Shown in pieces: positions 43,783 through 52,586 of a stretch of DNA of 64,000 bases. The stretch's first letter is position 1, and each line of letters starts with the position of its first letter. A program made the position numbers and the translations under genes. The notes under the pieces are model-generated. The model did no database searches and was not told where the DNA came from. It saw only the letters and a list, made by a program, of their open reading frames with translations. Origin of the DNA: Novosphingobium pentaromativorans US6-1 (GTDB taxonomy: Bacteria > Pseudomonadota > Alphaproteobacteria > Sphingomonadales > Sphingomonadaceae); assembly GCF_000767465.1 (NCBI RefSeq), contig NZ_CP009291.1, positions 1,443,501 to 1,507,500 on the forward strand, read 5' to 3'.

Positions 43783-45363
43783 TTGAGAATTATCTCATTC
43801 ATAGCGACAATGGCCGCGGCCGTCGGTACAGCTCATGCCGAGCCGGATTGCGCCGCCCTGACGTCGGCAAACATCCCCTCAACGACGGTCGAGAGCGCCG
43901 AGCGGACCCCGGCCACGTTCACGATCAACGACACCTATCGCGAAGGCAACGCCGCGCCGGTCACGGTCAACCGCTCCTTCTGCCGCGTCAAAGGCCTGAT
44001 CAAGCCAAGCCCGACATCGCAGATCCATTTCGAGGTCTGGCTGCCAGACGACTGGAACGGCGACTACTTCCAGACCGGAAACGGCGGCCTGGCCGGCACC
44101 ATTCGCTATCCCGAAATCGCCCATGCGCTCAACCGTGGATTCGCGAGTGCAAGCACGGACGACGGGACCAGCCGCAGCAATTTCGCTTGGGCGATCGACC
44201 CCGAGCGAATGCTGGATTTCCGCGATCGCGCCGTGCATTACACCGCGGTCGCCGGACAAAAGCTGACGGAAATCTACTACGGCCGCGAAGCCGGCAACCG
44301 CTTCTTCCTGGGCGGCTCCAAAGGCGGCCAGGAAGCCATGAACGAGGTTCAGCGGTACCCGGAGGACTTCGACGGGGTGGTCGCTCTCTATCCGGCGACC
44401 AGGGGTGAATTCCAGGCCGCCAGCACGCTGTGGTACGCCCAGCAGATGACCCGCACGCCCGGTTCGCTCCTGAAGGAACCGCAACTGCGCCTTCTGCACA
44501 CTGCGGCCTTGCGGGCCTGCGCGGGGACCGACGGCGGATTGAAATCCGACTGGTTCCTAACCGATCCGAGAAAATGCAAATTCGATCCCCAGCGCCTGCA
44601 ATGCAAGCCAGGTCAGTCGGACGATTGCCTCACCGCCGAACAGGTGATCACCGCCAAGGCGCTTTACGCGGGACCGAAGAACTTCCCCGAACTGCGCATG
44701 CTTCCCGGCGGCGAGTGGCCGCAGTTGGGTAACCTCCACGGCTGGTCCGTGCTCGACGGCACGCTCGTCAAGGCTTTCTCGCTGGAGTTGTCGATCGGAC
44801 AAGGGGTGTTCCATCAACCGAAGTGGACTTACCGGGACTTCGACATCGACCGAGACATGCCGCGCTTGATCGAATCGAGTGCCCCGAGTCCCGGCAACAC
44901 TTTCGATCCGGACCTGAAGGCGTTCCAGGCGCGAGGCGGCAAGCTCATCCTCATCCATGGATGGAGCGATCCCATGGTGCCCTCCCTCCATTCCCCTCTT
45001 TACTGGGATCGTGTCGTTGCCGATCAGGCCGAAGGCCGCACCCCGAAGGAGGCTGTTGCGCGGACCAGGCAGTTCCTGCGCCTGTTCATGGTTCCCGGTT
45101 ACGGTCACGGTTACGGCGACGGGCTGGAACCGGCCGACCCCCTCACCGCGATCGTCAAGTGGGTGAAGACAGACACGCCGCCAGAAACCCTGCAGGCCGT
45201 AGCCTACGAGGATTCGGCCGCATGGGCGGCGGCCAGCCGGTCGCCTTCAGCGTTCACCCCCGATGAAGCAAGGGACAGGCCGGTTCGCCTCACGCGCAAG
45301 CTCTGCGCCTGGCCCGCCAAGGCGGAAATTACGGCGAAGGAGACCAAGTGCAAGCTGCCCTGA
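43783..45363 (+). CDS. Tannase/feruloyl-esterase family protein, secreted
   Basis: 526 residues from TTG 43783 (GGGAG eight bases upstream), which begins a clean signal peptide ending AAAVGTAHA. Alpha/beta-hydrolase features: nucleophile FLGGSKGGQEAMN (about residue 185), acid in LIHGWSDPMVPS, and His in MVPGYGHGYGDG. The insert with paired cysteines (CKFDPQRLQCKPGQSDDC) is the calcium/lid region typical of the family. It would cleave aromatic carboxylic esters in the periplasm. The cysteines that normally flank the catalytic Ser and His (GCS and HC) are both glycine here. Confidence 0.9.
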   Translation: MRIISFIATMAAAVGTAHAEPDCAALTSANIPSTTVESAERTPATFTINDTYREGNAAPVTVNRSFCRVKGLIKPSPTSQIHFEVWLPDDWNGDYFQTGNGGLAGTIRYPEIAHALNRGFASASTDDGTSRSNFAWAIDPERMLDFRDRAVHYTAVAGQKLTEIYYGREAGNRFFLGGSKGGQEAMNEVQRYPEDFDGVVALYPATRGEFQAASTLWYAQQMTRTPGSLLKEPQLRLLHTAALRACAGTDGGLKSDWFLTDPRKCKFDPQRLQCKPGQSDDCLTAEQVITAKALYAGPKNFPELRMLPGGEWPQLGNLHGWSVLDGTLVKAFSLELSIGQGVFHQPKWTYRDFDIDRDMPRLIESSAPSPGNTFDPDLKAFQARGGKLILIHGWSDPMVPSLHSPLYWDRVVADQAEGRTPKEAVARTRQFLRLFMVPGYGHGYGDGLEPADPLTAIVKWVKTDTPPETLQAVAYEDSAAWAAASRSPSAFTPDEARDRPVRLTRKLCAWPAKAEITAKETKCKLP

Positions 45364-45677
45364 CCAGGTATGCATGAGAACATCGTCGGCAGAGGTGCGC
45401 GGGGATGGCGCAGCCATTTTACGGCAGCTTGCCTCCAGCGGCTTTCGAAACCGGTTCGCCGATGAAACGCAATGTGCCCGCCGCCACTGCCCGACGACGC
45501 CGCGACCACCCGCGAAAGGCTCAGCCCGGGTCTGGGCCCGGCGAAGATGTCGGGCGCGCGAATCGAGCACGCGCCATGGGGCCGGGAACGCCGATAGCCG
45601 GGTCAACCGGACTGCCGAAGGCCGGGGCAACCGGGCGAGTGTTCCCGAAATGGTTTGTGCGCAGAGAACCGGAAGAA
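45364..45677. other. Intergenic stretch before the tRNA gene
   Basis: About 310 bases without a supported gene. An open plus-strand frame here runs into the tRNA complement and ends in ARQGSNLRPQA, a familiar false translation of tRNA sequence. Confidence 0.5.
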
Positions 45678-45754
45678 TGGCGCGCCCGGCAGGGTTCGAA
45701 CCTGCGACCCCAAGCTTAGAAGGCTCGTGCTCTATCCAGCTGAGCTACGGGCGC
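45678..45754 (-). tRNA. tRNA-Arg (anticodon TCT)
   Basis: A 77-nt cloverleaf on the minus strand: acceptor GCGCCCG pairs with CGGGCGC, D-arm GCTCAGCTGGATAGAGC, anticodon stem CGAGC/GCTTG with loop CTTCTAA (anticodon TCT, reads AGA), T-arm GCAGGTTCGAACCCTGC, and an encoded 3-prime CCA. It lies about 100 bp from the divergent queuosine transporter gene. Confidence 0.95.
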
Positions 45755-45853
45755 GCACGCGGGTCCCCATAGCGCGGTTCTTGCGCAGCGCAAACCGCGA
45801 GGCCTGTTGAAAGTCCCCTTTGCCTGCACGGCGTTGCAGGTTACGCACAGGCG

Positions 45854-46663
45854 ATGAGCACGCAGCCCGACGCGCAACCCCACCTGACCCGCCTCGACGG
45901 TCAGACCGGCGCCCGCCGCCACTTCCGCTATTTCGACTACGTGATGACCGCCTTCGTGGTGATCCTGCTGCTGTCGAACCTGATCGGAGCGGCCAAGCAG
46001 GCGCAAGTCGCGCTGCCGCTGGTGGGCACGATCACCTTCGGGGCAGGAGTGCTGTTCTTCCCGATTTCCTACATCATCGGTGACGTCATGACCGAGGTCT
46101 ATGGCTACGCCAATGCGCGCCGGTGCATCTGGGCAGGCTTCTTCGCGCTGCTGTTCATGGTCGTCATGTCGCTGGTGGTCGTCAACATTCCCGCAGCGCC
46201 GGACTGGGCGCTCGCTTCGGCCAGCTACATGGTGGCGGGCAAGGAAGTGACTGCCCCCAACCAGGCGGCCTATTATGCGATCTTCGGCCAGACGCCGCGG
46301 ATCGTCCTTGCCTCGCTGGTCGCCTTCTGGGCCGGCGAATTCGTCAATTCCTTCGTGCTGGCGCGAATGAAAGTGCTGACCGCGGGCCGCTTCCTGTGGA
46401 TGCGCACGATCGGCTCGACGATCTTCGGCGAGGGCGTGGACAGCGCACTGTTCTATCCCCTGGCCTTTCTCGGCGTCCCGGGATTCACGCCGCAAACGGT
46501 GGCGATGCTGGCGCTCACGCAATGGATCATCAAGACGCTGTGGGAAGCCGTGCTGACGCCCGCGACATACCTCGTCGTCGGTTTCCTCAAGCGGCGCGAA
46601 GGCGTGGATGTCTATGACGACAACACCGACTTCAACCCGTTCGCCAAGACGAACGCGGTCTGA
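45854..46663 (+). CDS. yhhQ: Queuosine precursor transporter (YhhQ/QPTR family)
   Basis: 269 residues with about six membrane segments. Family signatures: VVILLLSNLIGAAKQ, then GAGVLFFPISYIIGDVMTEVYGYANARRCIWAGF, then RTIGSTIFGEGVDSALFYPLAFLG and TQWIIKTLWEAVLTP. It imports a queuosine precursor for tRNA modification. It starts at ATG 45854 after a non-conserved hydrophilic head. Confidence 0.94.
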   Translation: MSTQPDAQPHLTRLDGQTGARRHFRYFDYVMTAFVVILLLSNLIGAAKQAQVALPLVGTITFGAGVLFFPISYIIGDVMTEVYGYANARRCIWAGFFALLFMVVMSLVVVNIPAAPDWALASASYMVAGKEVTAPNQAAYYAIFGQTPRIVLASLVAFWAGEFVNSFVLARMKVLTAGRFLWMRTIGSTIFGEGVDSALFYPLAFLGVPGFTPQTVAMLALTQWIIKTLWEAVLTPATYLVVGFLKRREGVDVYDDNTDFNPFAKTNAV

Positions 46664-46714
46664 GCCTGCAAGCAGGGTCGCAATGACGGCACCGAGCGGC
46701 TAGGCACGCGGGCG

Positions 46715-47806
46715 ATGGCCCTCGACCGCATCCTCCTGTCCCGTTTCCGCAACCACCGCGAGACCGCGGTGGAAGGCACGGCGCAGTTCAACCTGCTGGT
46801 GGGGGAGAACGGTGCGGGCAAGACCAACGTGCTCGAAGCGATCTCGCTGATGGCGCCGGGACGCGGCCTGCGCCGGGCCGGGCTCGCCGACATGCCCGCA
46901 CAAGGCAGCGAAGGCGGCTTCGCGGTCAGCGCCTTGCTGATGACACCGGATGGCGAGCCGGTTCGCCTCGGCACAGGCGTTGCCGCCGAGCGGCCCGGGC
47001 GCCGCCTCGTCCAGATCAACGGCGCAGAGGCCCCGGCGGTAAGGTTGGCCGAATGGCTCTCCATCGGCTGGCTGACCCCGGCGATGGACCGCCTTTTCGT
47101 AGAAGGAGCAGGAGCGCGGCGGCGGTTTCTCGACCGGCTGGTGCTGGCGGTGCGGCCCGACCACGCCGGGCACGCGACCCGTCTCGAGAACGCCCTGCGC
47201 GAACGCAACCGCCTGCTCTCGGACGACATGCCGCCCGATCCGCGCTGGCTCGATGCCATCGAACTTCAGATCGCCGAGGCCGGTGCGGCCGTCGCCTCGG
47301 CGCGCGCCGATCTCGTCGCCCAGCTCGACACGACGCTGGCGGCGCTGCCGGATTCCCCTTTCGCGCGCCCCTCGCTCGCCTACCAGCCGGGCGGTCCGAT
47401 CGAAGCCGAGCCCCTCGCCCGGGCGCTGCGCGAGGGACGAGCGCGCGACCGCGCCGCGCAGCGCACGCTGACCGGCCCGCACCGCGACGAAGTGGTCGTG
47501 ACCATGGCCGGCAAGGGCCAGGCCGCCGCCGAGTGTTCCACTGGCGAACAGAAAGCGATGCTGATCGCGATCACGCTCGCCCACTCTCAGCTGCTGGAAG
47601 ACAATAGCGGCAGCCGGCCGCGCCTGCTTCTGCTTGACGAAGTGGCCGCCCACCTCGACCCCGTGCGCCGCGAAGCGCTGTTCGACCGCCTGCGCGCAGG
47701 TTCGGCGCAAGTGTGGCTCACCGGGACCGAACTCGCCCCCTTCGATGCGATTGCCGAGGAAGCGGCGATCTGGGAAGTGCGAGCAGGTGCAGTGCAGCGG
47801 CGCTGA
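46715..47806 (+). CDS. recF: DNA replication and repair protein RecF
   Basis: 363 residues of the SMC-like ATPase RecF, which loads RecA at gaps. Walker A is in LVGENGAGKTNVLEAI after the typical RFRNH opening; the signature motif is CSTGEQKAMLIAITLAH and Walker B LLLLDEVAAHLD, followed by VWLTGTEL. It is not beside dnaA/dnaN here, as in many alphaproteobacteria. It starts 51 bp after the transporter gene. Confidence 0.95.
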   Translation: MALDRILLSRFRNHRETAVEGTAQFNLLVGENGAGKTNVLEAISLMAPGRGLRRAGLADMPAQGSEGGFAVSALLMTPDGEPVRLGTGVAAERPGRRLVQINGAEAPAVRLAEWLSIGWLTPAMDRLFVEGAGARRRFLDRLVLAVRPDHAGHATRLENALRERNRLLSDDMPPDPRWLDAIELQIAEAGAAVASARADLVAQLDTTLAALPDSPFARPSLAYQPGGPIEAEPLARALREGRARDRAAQRTLTGPHRDEVVVTMAGKGQAAAECSTGEQKAMLIAITLAHSQLLEDNSGSRPRLLLLDEVAAHLDPVRREALFDRLRAGSAQVWLTGTELAPFDAIAEEAAIWEVRAGAVQRR

Positions 47807-47887
47807 GCAGACCGCAGGCACCGCCAAGCCAGAGCGGGCCTTGGAGACCTGACCGAGACGCCCCCGGCGAAAGCCGCAACGCTCGGA

Positions 47888-48664
47888 TCAGCGCGCCATC
47901 CGTTCCTCTCCGGCCGAGGCGGTTGGCGGCACCGCCACGTCCGATGCCGCTTCGGAGGCTTCGGCTTCCGCACCGGTCGGCAGGGCATCGGCCACGTCGT
48001 CGACCGTGGCGGTCACGATGGCGTCGATGCCCAGCGCAGTCGGATGCATGTGGTCCGGCTGCATCAGGTCCGGCTTGTCGATCACCGGCTGGAGGAAGAA
48101 GGGCACCAGTGCCGCGTCGTACTTCTCCGAGAGCTGCGCATAGATCGGGTTGAATTTCGCCGCGTAGTCCTTGCCCAGGTTCGGCGCGGCAAGCATGCCA
48201 AGCAGGACGACCTTGATGTTTTCCTGCTTGAGGCGCTGCAGGATCGCCTCGAGGTTGTTGCGTGTCGTCGCCGGAGGCAGTCCGCGCAGCATGTCGTTTC
48301 CGCCCAGACTGATGATGACCAGCTCCGGCTTTTCCTTCTGGCTGCTCAGCGTGAAGTCGAGCCGCTCCAGCCCTGCCTCGGTCGTATCGCCCGAAACGCC
48401 CGCATTGATGACCCTTGCGTTGATGCCGCGCGCGCGCAGGGCCTGTTCGAGCCGGTCAGGATAGCTCTCGCCATCGTTGAGACCGTATCCGGCAAGCAGC
48501 GAATCCCCGAAGGCCAGGATCGGGCGTTCCGGCCCCATGACCGGGATGGCAGGCGGCGCATCGAGCGCACTCATCGTCTCTTCGGCCACCGGAGGCGTCG
48601 CGGCCTTGTCGCAGGCGGCCAGCGCCAGCGGGAGCGTAAGCAGGGCAATTGTCATGGCGCGCAA
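47888..48664 (-). CDS. tesA: SGNH/GDSL-type arylesterase or thioesterase lipoprotein (TesA-like)
   Basis: 258 residues from TTG 48664, six bases after AAGGAG; ATG 48655 is the alternative. Lipobox LTLPLALAACDK predicts a lipoprotein. SGNH blocks: ILAFGDSLLAGYGL (Ser), INAGVSGDTTEAG (Gly), ISLGGNDMLRG (Asn) and DLMQPDHMHPTALG (Asp-x-x-His). The C-terminal tail is Ala/Glu-rich and probably disordered. It is divergent from an ABC ATPase/permease pair in the same arrangement as tesA and ybbA-ybbP in enterobacteria. Confidence 0.93.
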   Translation of the reverse strand: MRAMTIALLTLPLALAACDKAATPPVAEETMSALDAPPAIPVMGPERPILAFGDSLLAGYGLNDGESYPDRLEQALRARGINARVINAGVSGDTTEAGLERLDFTLSSQKEKPELVIISLGGNDMLRGLPPATTRNNLEAILQRLKQENIKVVLLGMLAAPNLGKDYAAKFNPIYAQLSEKYDAALVPFFLQPVIDKPDLMQPDHMHPTALGIDAIVTATVDDVADALPTGAEAEASEAASDVAVPPTASAGEERMAR

Positions 48665-48701
48665 GGCTTTCTCCTTGTAGGATCGCACTTTGCTATCCCA
48701 T

Positions 48702-49415
48702 ATGGGGGCGGTGACAAGCCTTTCCCAACATTCCAACGCCTCTATCGTTGCCCGTGACCTGCGCCTGACGCTGGGCAACGGGGGCAGCGCCGTCGAAATC
48801 CTCAAGGGTGTCGACCTGACCGTGCCGCAAGGCCAGACCCTCGCCCTGCTCGGCCCGTCCGGCTCGGGCAAGTCCTCTTTGATGTCGGTGCTTTCCGGAC
48901 TGGAACGCGCAAGCTCAGGCACCTTGTCCGTTGCCGGTGAAGACTTCGCCGGGATGGACGAGGACGCGCTGGCCCGCGCCCGACGCGGCCGCATCGGCGT
49001 GGTGCTGCAGGCCTTCCACCTCCTGCCGACGATGACCGCACTGGAAAACGTCGCGACGCCGCTGGAGCTTGCCGGGATGTCCTCGGCCCGCCAGCGCGCC
49101 CATGAGGAACTGGCAGCCGTCGGCCTCGACCATCGCCTCAGCCACTATCCCGCACAGCTGTCGGGCGGCGAACAGCAGCGCGTGGCCATCGCCCGTGCCC
49201 TGGCCCCGCGTCCCTCGCTGGTTTTCGCCGACGAGCCGACCGGCAATCTCGATGCGCGAACCGGATCTGCGATCATCGACCTGCTCTTTGCCCGGCGTGA
49301 GGAGAGCGGCGCGACGCTGCTGATCATCACCCACGACGAGAACCTCGCCAGCCATTGCGAGCGGATCGTGACCATCGCCGACGGGCGCATCGCCAGCGAC
49401 ACGCTGCCGGCATGA
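48702..49415 (+). CDS. ybbA: ABC transporter ATP-binding protein (YbbA/LolD-like)
   Basis: About 237 residues from ATG 48702; GTG 48711 is an alternative. Walker A GPSGSGKSSL, Q-loop VLQAFHLLPTMTALENV, signature LSGGEQQRVAIARAL, Walker B LVFADEPTGNLD, H-loop IITHDENLA. This MacB/LolD-like class works with FtsX-type permeases in mechanotransmission or lipoprotein handling. The stop overlaps the permease start (ATGA). Confidence 0.95.
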   Translation: MGAVTSLSQHSNASIVARDLRLTLGNGGSAVEILKGVDLTVPQGQTLALLGPSGSGKSSLMSVLSGLERASSGTLSVAGEDFAGMDEDALARARRGRIGVVLQAFHLLPTMTALENVATPLELAGMSSARQRAHEELAAVGLDHRLSHYPAQLSGGEQQRVAIARALAPRPSLVFADEPTGNLDARTGSAIIDLLFARREESGATLLIITHDENLASHCERIVTIADGRIASDTLPA

Positions 49416-51934
49416 ACGCAACCCTGCCCTGGGCCACCGCCTGGACCATCGCGCGGCGCGATCTTTCGGCGCGGTTCAAGGGGCTGAGGCTGCTGCTAGT
49501 CTGCCTGTTCCTGGGTGTGGGCGCGATTGCGGCCATCGGCACGCTGACCGGCTCGATCGAGAGCGAGCTGGCAACGCGCGGGCGGCAGATCCTGGGCGGC
49601 GACGTCGAACTGCGTGTCTGGCAGCGCGGGCTGACCGATGCCGAACGCAAGGCCCTGCAATCGCTCGGCACGATTTCGGACGGCTTGCGCATGCAGGCGA
49701 TTGCCCAGAAGGGCGAGCTTACTGCCCCGGTCGCGCTCAAGGCGGTCGCCCCCGACTGGCCGCTCTACGGCAAGCTCACCTTGCGCGACGGGCGCAAGGT
49801 CGGCGCGCCGCCCGAGGGAACCGTGTGGATCGCGCAAGGAACCGCCGAGCGGCTGGGCGTGAAAGTGGGTGACAGCTTCCGTCTGGGCGGCCAGCCGCAA
49901 AAGGTCGGGGGGATCATCGCTTCCGACCCGGAACAGCTCGGCGAAGGATTTTCGCTGGGAGACACCGCGATATCGGCCATCGGCCTACCAGAGCGCGCGG
50001 GATTGACCGCGCCGGGGGCCATGTACCGCAGCGCGATCCGCCTCAAGCTGAAGGACGGACGCGATCCCGACGCAGTCAAGGAGCAGATCGAAAAGCGCTT
50101 CCCCGATGCCGGTTTCGAGATCCGCACCCGCGACCGCGCCGCGCCATCGACCGAACGCTTCGTGCGGCGCATGGGCGAATTCCTCGTCCTCGTCGGTCTG
50201 GCCGCGCTCGTCATCGCAGGCATCGGCATCGGCGGCGGGGTTTCCTCCTACCTCGAGGCGCGGCGCAACTCGATTGCCACTCTCAAGGTGCTGGGCGCGA
50301 CCAGCGGCGACATCGCGCGGATCTACCTGCTGCAGGTCGGCGTCGCCGCCTTGGCGGGCAGTCTTGCAGGGCTGCTGGCGGGCGTTCTGGTCACACCGCT
50401 GCTGGCCGAGGCGCTCGGCTCCCTGCTGCCGGTCGACACAGGCTTCACCGTGTCTCCTGTCGCGCTCGCCACGGCTGCGGCCTACGGGCTTCTCGTCGCG
50501 CTGGTCTTTGCCGCGCCGCCGCTGGTGCGGGCGCGCTCCTTCCCGGCAATGGCGCTGATGCGCGCGCGGGTTTCTCCGCTTTCGGCCGACCGCAAGGCCC
50601 TGCTTTTGCCGGTCGGCATGGGACTTGCGGCCATTGTCGCGCTGGCGCTGCTCAATGCCGCGCAGCCGATGGTGACCTCGGGCTTCCTGGCGGGCGCGGC
50701 GCTGATGCTGGGCATGCTGGCGCTTCTCGGACACGGCATCGGCTTTCTCGCGAGGCGCCTGCCGCGCCCGGCCAACCCGATGCTGCGCGCAGGACTTGCA
50801 AACCTGCACCGACCCGGCTCGCAGACCGGCGCGCTGGTCACAGCGCTTGGCTTCGGCCTCTCCGCCTTCGTGCTCATCGCGGGCGTGCAGACCAGCCTCG
50901 AGGCCAATATCCGCCGTACCCTTCCCGCCCGCGCGCCCGACTTCTTCGTGCTCGACGTACCGCAGGACCGCGCCGACGAATTCCGCAATGCCGTCGAGCA
51001 GACCGTCCCCGGTGCCGGGATCAAGCTGGTGCCCAACATGCGCGGGCGGATCCTCGCCTATGGGCCGAAGGACCAGATGACGCGCGTGTCCGACCTCGAC
51101 GAGATCCCCGAGGGCGCCTGGGCCCTGCGCGGCGAAAGGGGCCTGACCTATTCAGTGAACGTCCCCGACGGCAGCAGCGTGACTTCCGGCACGTGGTGGC
51201 CCCAGCTCTATCGCGGCGAACCGCTCGTCTCGCTCGACGAGAAATTCGCCGATACCGTCGGCCTCAAGGTGGGCGACTACGTGACCATCGGCCTGCTCGG
51301 CGTGGAGCGGACCGCCCGGGTGGCCGCGCTGCGCCGGATCGACTGGGACACGATGGGCTTCAACTTCGTGCTGGTCTTCTCGCCCAATGCCCTTGCCGAT
51401 GCGCCGCACAAGCTGGCCGCGACCATCGAGGTGCCTTCCGGCACTTCGACCGCCGGCCTTCTGCCGAAACTGGCACGCGCATTTCCATCGAGTTCGGTGA
51501 TCGAGACCGGCAGCATCCTGCGCGAAGCACGCGATCTGCTCAGCCAGATGTCGACCGCGATCCTTGCCGCGGCGTCGGTTGCCGTGCTGGCGGGGCTGGC
51601 TGTGCTGTTCGGCGCTATCGCCGCTGCGCGCGCCAGCCGGACCTACGACAACGTGATCCTGCGCGTTCTGGGGGCGAGCCGGGGCCAGCTGCTCGCCCTG
51701 CAGGTGGCCGAATACGGCCTGATCGCGCTGGTACTCGCCCTCGTCGCGCTGGCAAGCGGCAGCGCCATGGCCTGGGCGATCATCGTCAAGCTGTTCGAAT
51801 TCGAATGGCTGCCCGACTGGCCCCGCGTGATCGCGGTGCTGTGCGCCGGGCTGGCCCTGATCCTGACTTTCGCGCTCGCCGGTTCGCTGCCGCTGCTGCG
51901 TGCGAAGCCGGCGCGCGCGCTTCGGGAGCTTTAG
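49412..51934 (+). CDS. ybbP: FtsX-like ABC transporter permease (YbbP-like)
   Basis: 840 residues from ATG 49412, overlapping the ATPase stop. Two FtsX-type membrane units: a first helix near the N-terminus (LLLVCLFLGVGAIAAIGTL), a large periplasmic domain, helices with RRNSIATLKVLGATSGDIARIYLLQ, a second periplasmic domain, and a final unit with VILRVLGASRGQLLALQVAEYG. This is the YbbP architecture. Its cargo is not known. The last four bases overlap the convergent DUF805 gene. Confidence 0.94.
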   Translation: MNATLPWATAWTIARRDLSARFKGLRLLLVCLFLGVGAIAAIGTLTGSIESELATRGRQILGGDVELRVWQRGLTDAERKALQSLGTISDGLRMQAIAQKGELTAPVALKAVAPDWPLYGKLTLRDGRKVGAPPEGTVWIAQGTAERLGVKVGDSFRLGGQPQKVGGIIASDPEQLGEGFSLGDTAISAIGLPERAGLTAPGAMYRSAIRLKLKDGRDPDAVKEQIEKRFPDAGFEIRTRDRAAPSTERFVRRMGEFLVLVGLAALVIAGIGIGGGVSSYLEARRNSIATLKVLGATSGDIARIYLLQVGVAALAGSLAGLLAGVLVTPLLAEALGSLLPVDTGFTVSPVALATAAAYGLLVALVFAAPPLVRARSFPAMALMRARVSPLSADRKALLLPVGMGLAAIVALALLNAAQPMVTSGFLAGAALMLGMLALLGHGIGFLARRLPRPANPMLRAGLANLHRPGSQTGALVTALGFGLSAFVLIAGVQTSLEANIRRTLPARAPDFFVLDVPQDRADEFRNAVEQTVPGAGIKLVPNMRGRILAYGPKDQMTRVSDLDEIPEGAWALRGERGLTYSVNVPDGSSVTSGTWWPQLYRGEPLVSLDEKFADTVGLKVGDYVTIGLLGVERTARVAALRRIDWDTMGFNFVLVFSPNALADAPHKLAATIEVPSGTSTAGLLPKLARAFPSSSVIETGSILREARDLLSQMSTAILAAASVAVLAGLAVLFGAIAAARASRTYDNVILRVLGASRGQLLALQVAEYGLIALVLALVALASGSAMAWAIIVKLFEFEWLPDWPRVIAVLCAGLALILTFALAGSLPLLRAKPARALREL

Positions 51935-52386
51935 GCGAAGACCTGCGCGCCCGTCGGGTCCTTGGGATCTTCGCCGAAGCGGTTCGGACCGGGCGTGCCG
52001 GGCAGGAACATAATCACGATCAGCGCGATGTTGGCGATGAAGCCGACCAGCGGCACCATGCTCAACACGATGAAGCCCAGATACCACCAGCCGCTCATGT
52101 CGCGGTCATGCAAGCGGCGGACCGTGACCGCGATGCTCGGCACGATCACTGCAAGACCGTAGATGCCGATCAGGGCTATCGGCAGCATCGTTCCCGCACT
52201 GAACAGGGTGCCGGTGACATCGCCGCCGGCCAGCGCCGAGAACGACAGCCCCATGACGCCTGCCAGCAGGCCCAGCAGGGCGATGACGATGACATTGAGC
52301 AGGGTGAAAGACCAGTATTCCATGCGCCGCGAACGGCCTGAGAATTCGGCGTAGCGCCGAAACGGCATGAACATGTATTCGATCAT
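51931..52386 (-). CDS. DUF805 family membrane protein
   Basis: 151 residues from ATG 52386 (GAGAGGGG five bases upstream). DUF805 layout: MFMPFRRYAEFSGRSRRMEYWSFTLLNVI at the head, SIAVTVRRLHDRDMSGWWYLG in the middle and LFxPGTPGPNRFGEDP near the end (here MFLPGTPG), with four membrane spans. The function of the family is unknown. The stop overlaps the end of the convergent permease gene by four bases. Confidence 0.93.
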   Translation of the reverse strand: MIEYMFMPFRRYAEFSGRSRRMEYWSFTLLNVIVIALLGLLAGVMGLSFSALAGGDVTGTLFSAGTMLPIALIGIYGLAVIVPSIAVTVRRLHDRDMSGWWYLGFIVLSMVPLVGFIANIALIVIMFLPGTPGPNRFGEDPKDPTGAQVFA

Positions 52387-52586
52387 AAGGGCCCCTCTCG
52401 ATAGTATGGCCGCACTATAGGCCCGTTCACTCCACCGGCAAGTTAACGCAGCGGCAATGGAACTGGCGCAGGAAATAGGCGCGGCGCAGGAAAAAGGGGC
52501 GCGAAACCATCCGGCTTCGCACCCCTGCGTCAGTCGGCCGGTCCCGCGTCTCCTCCCTCGCCGCGGGGTCGGCATGCGCCCTCGCT

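Noticed and set aside
45405..45719. Plus-strand frame ending ARQGSNLRPQA
   Set aside because: The ending is the false translation of a tRNA complement; the frame overlaps tRNA-Arg and the rest is low-complexity.
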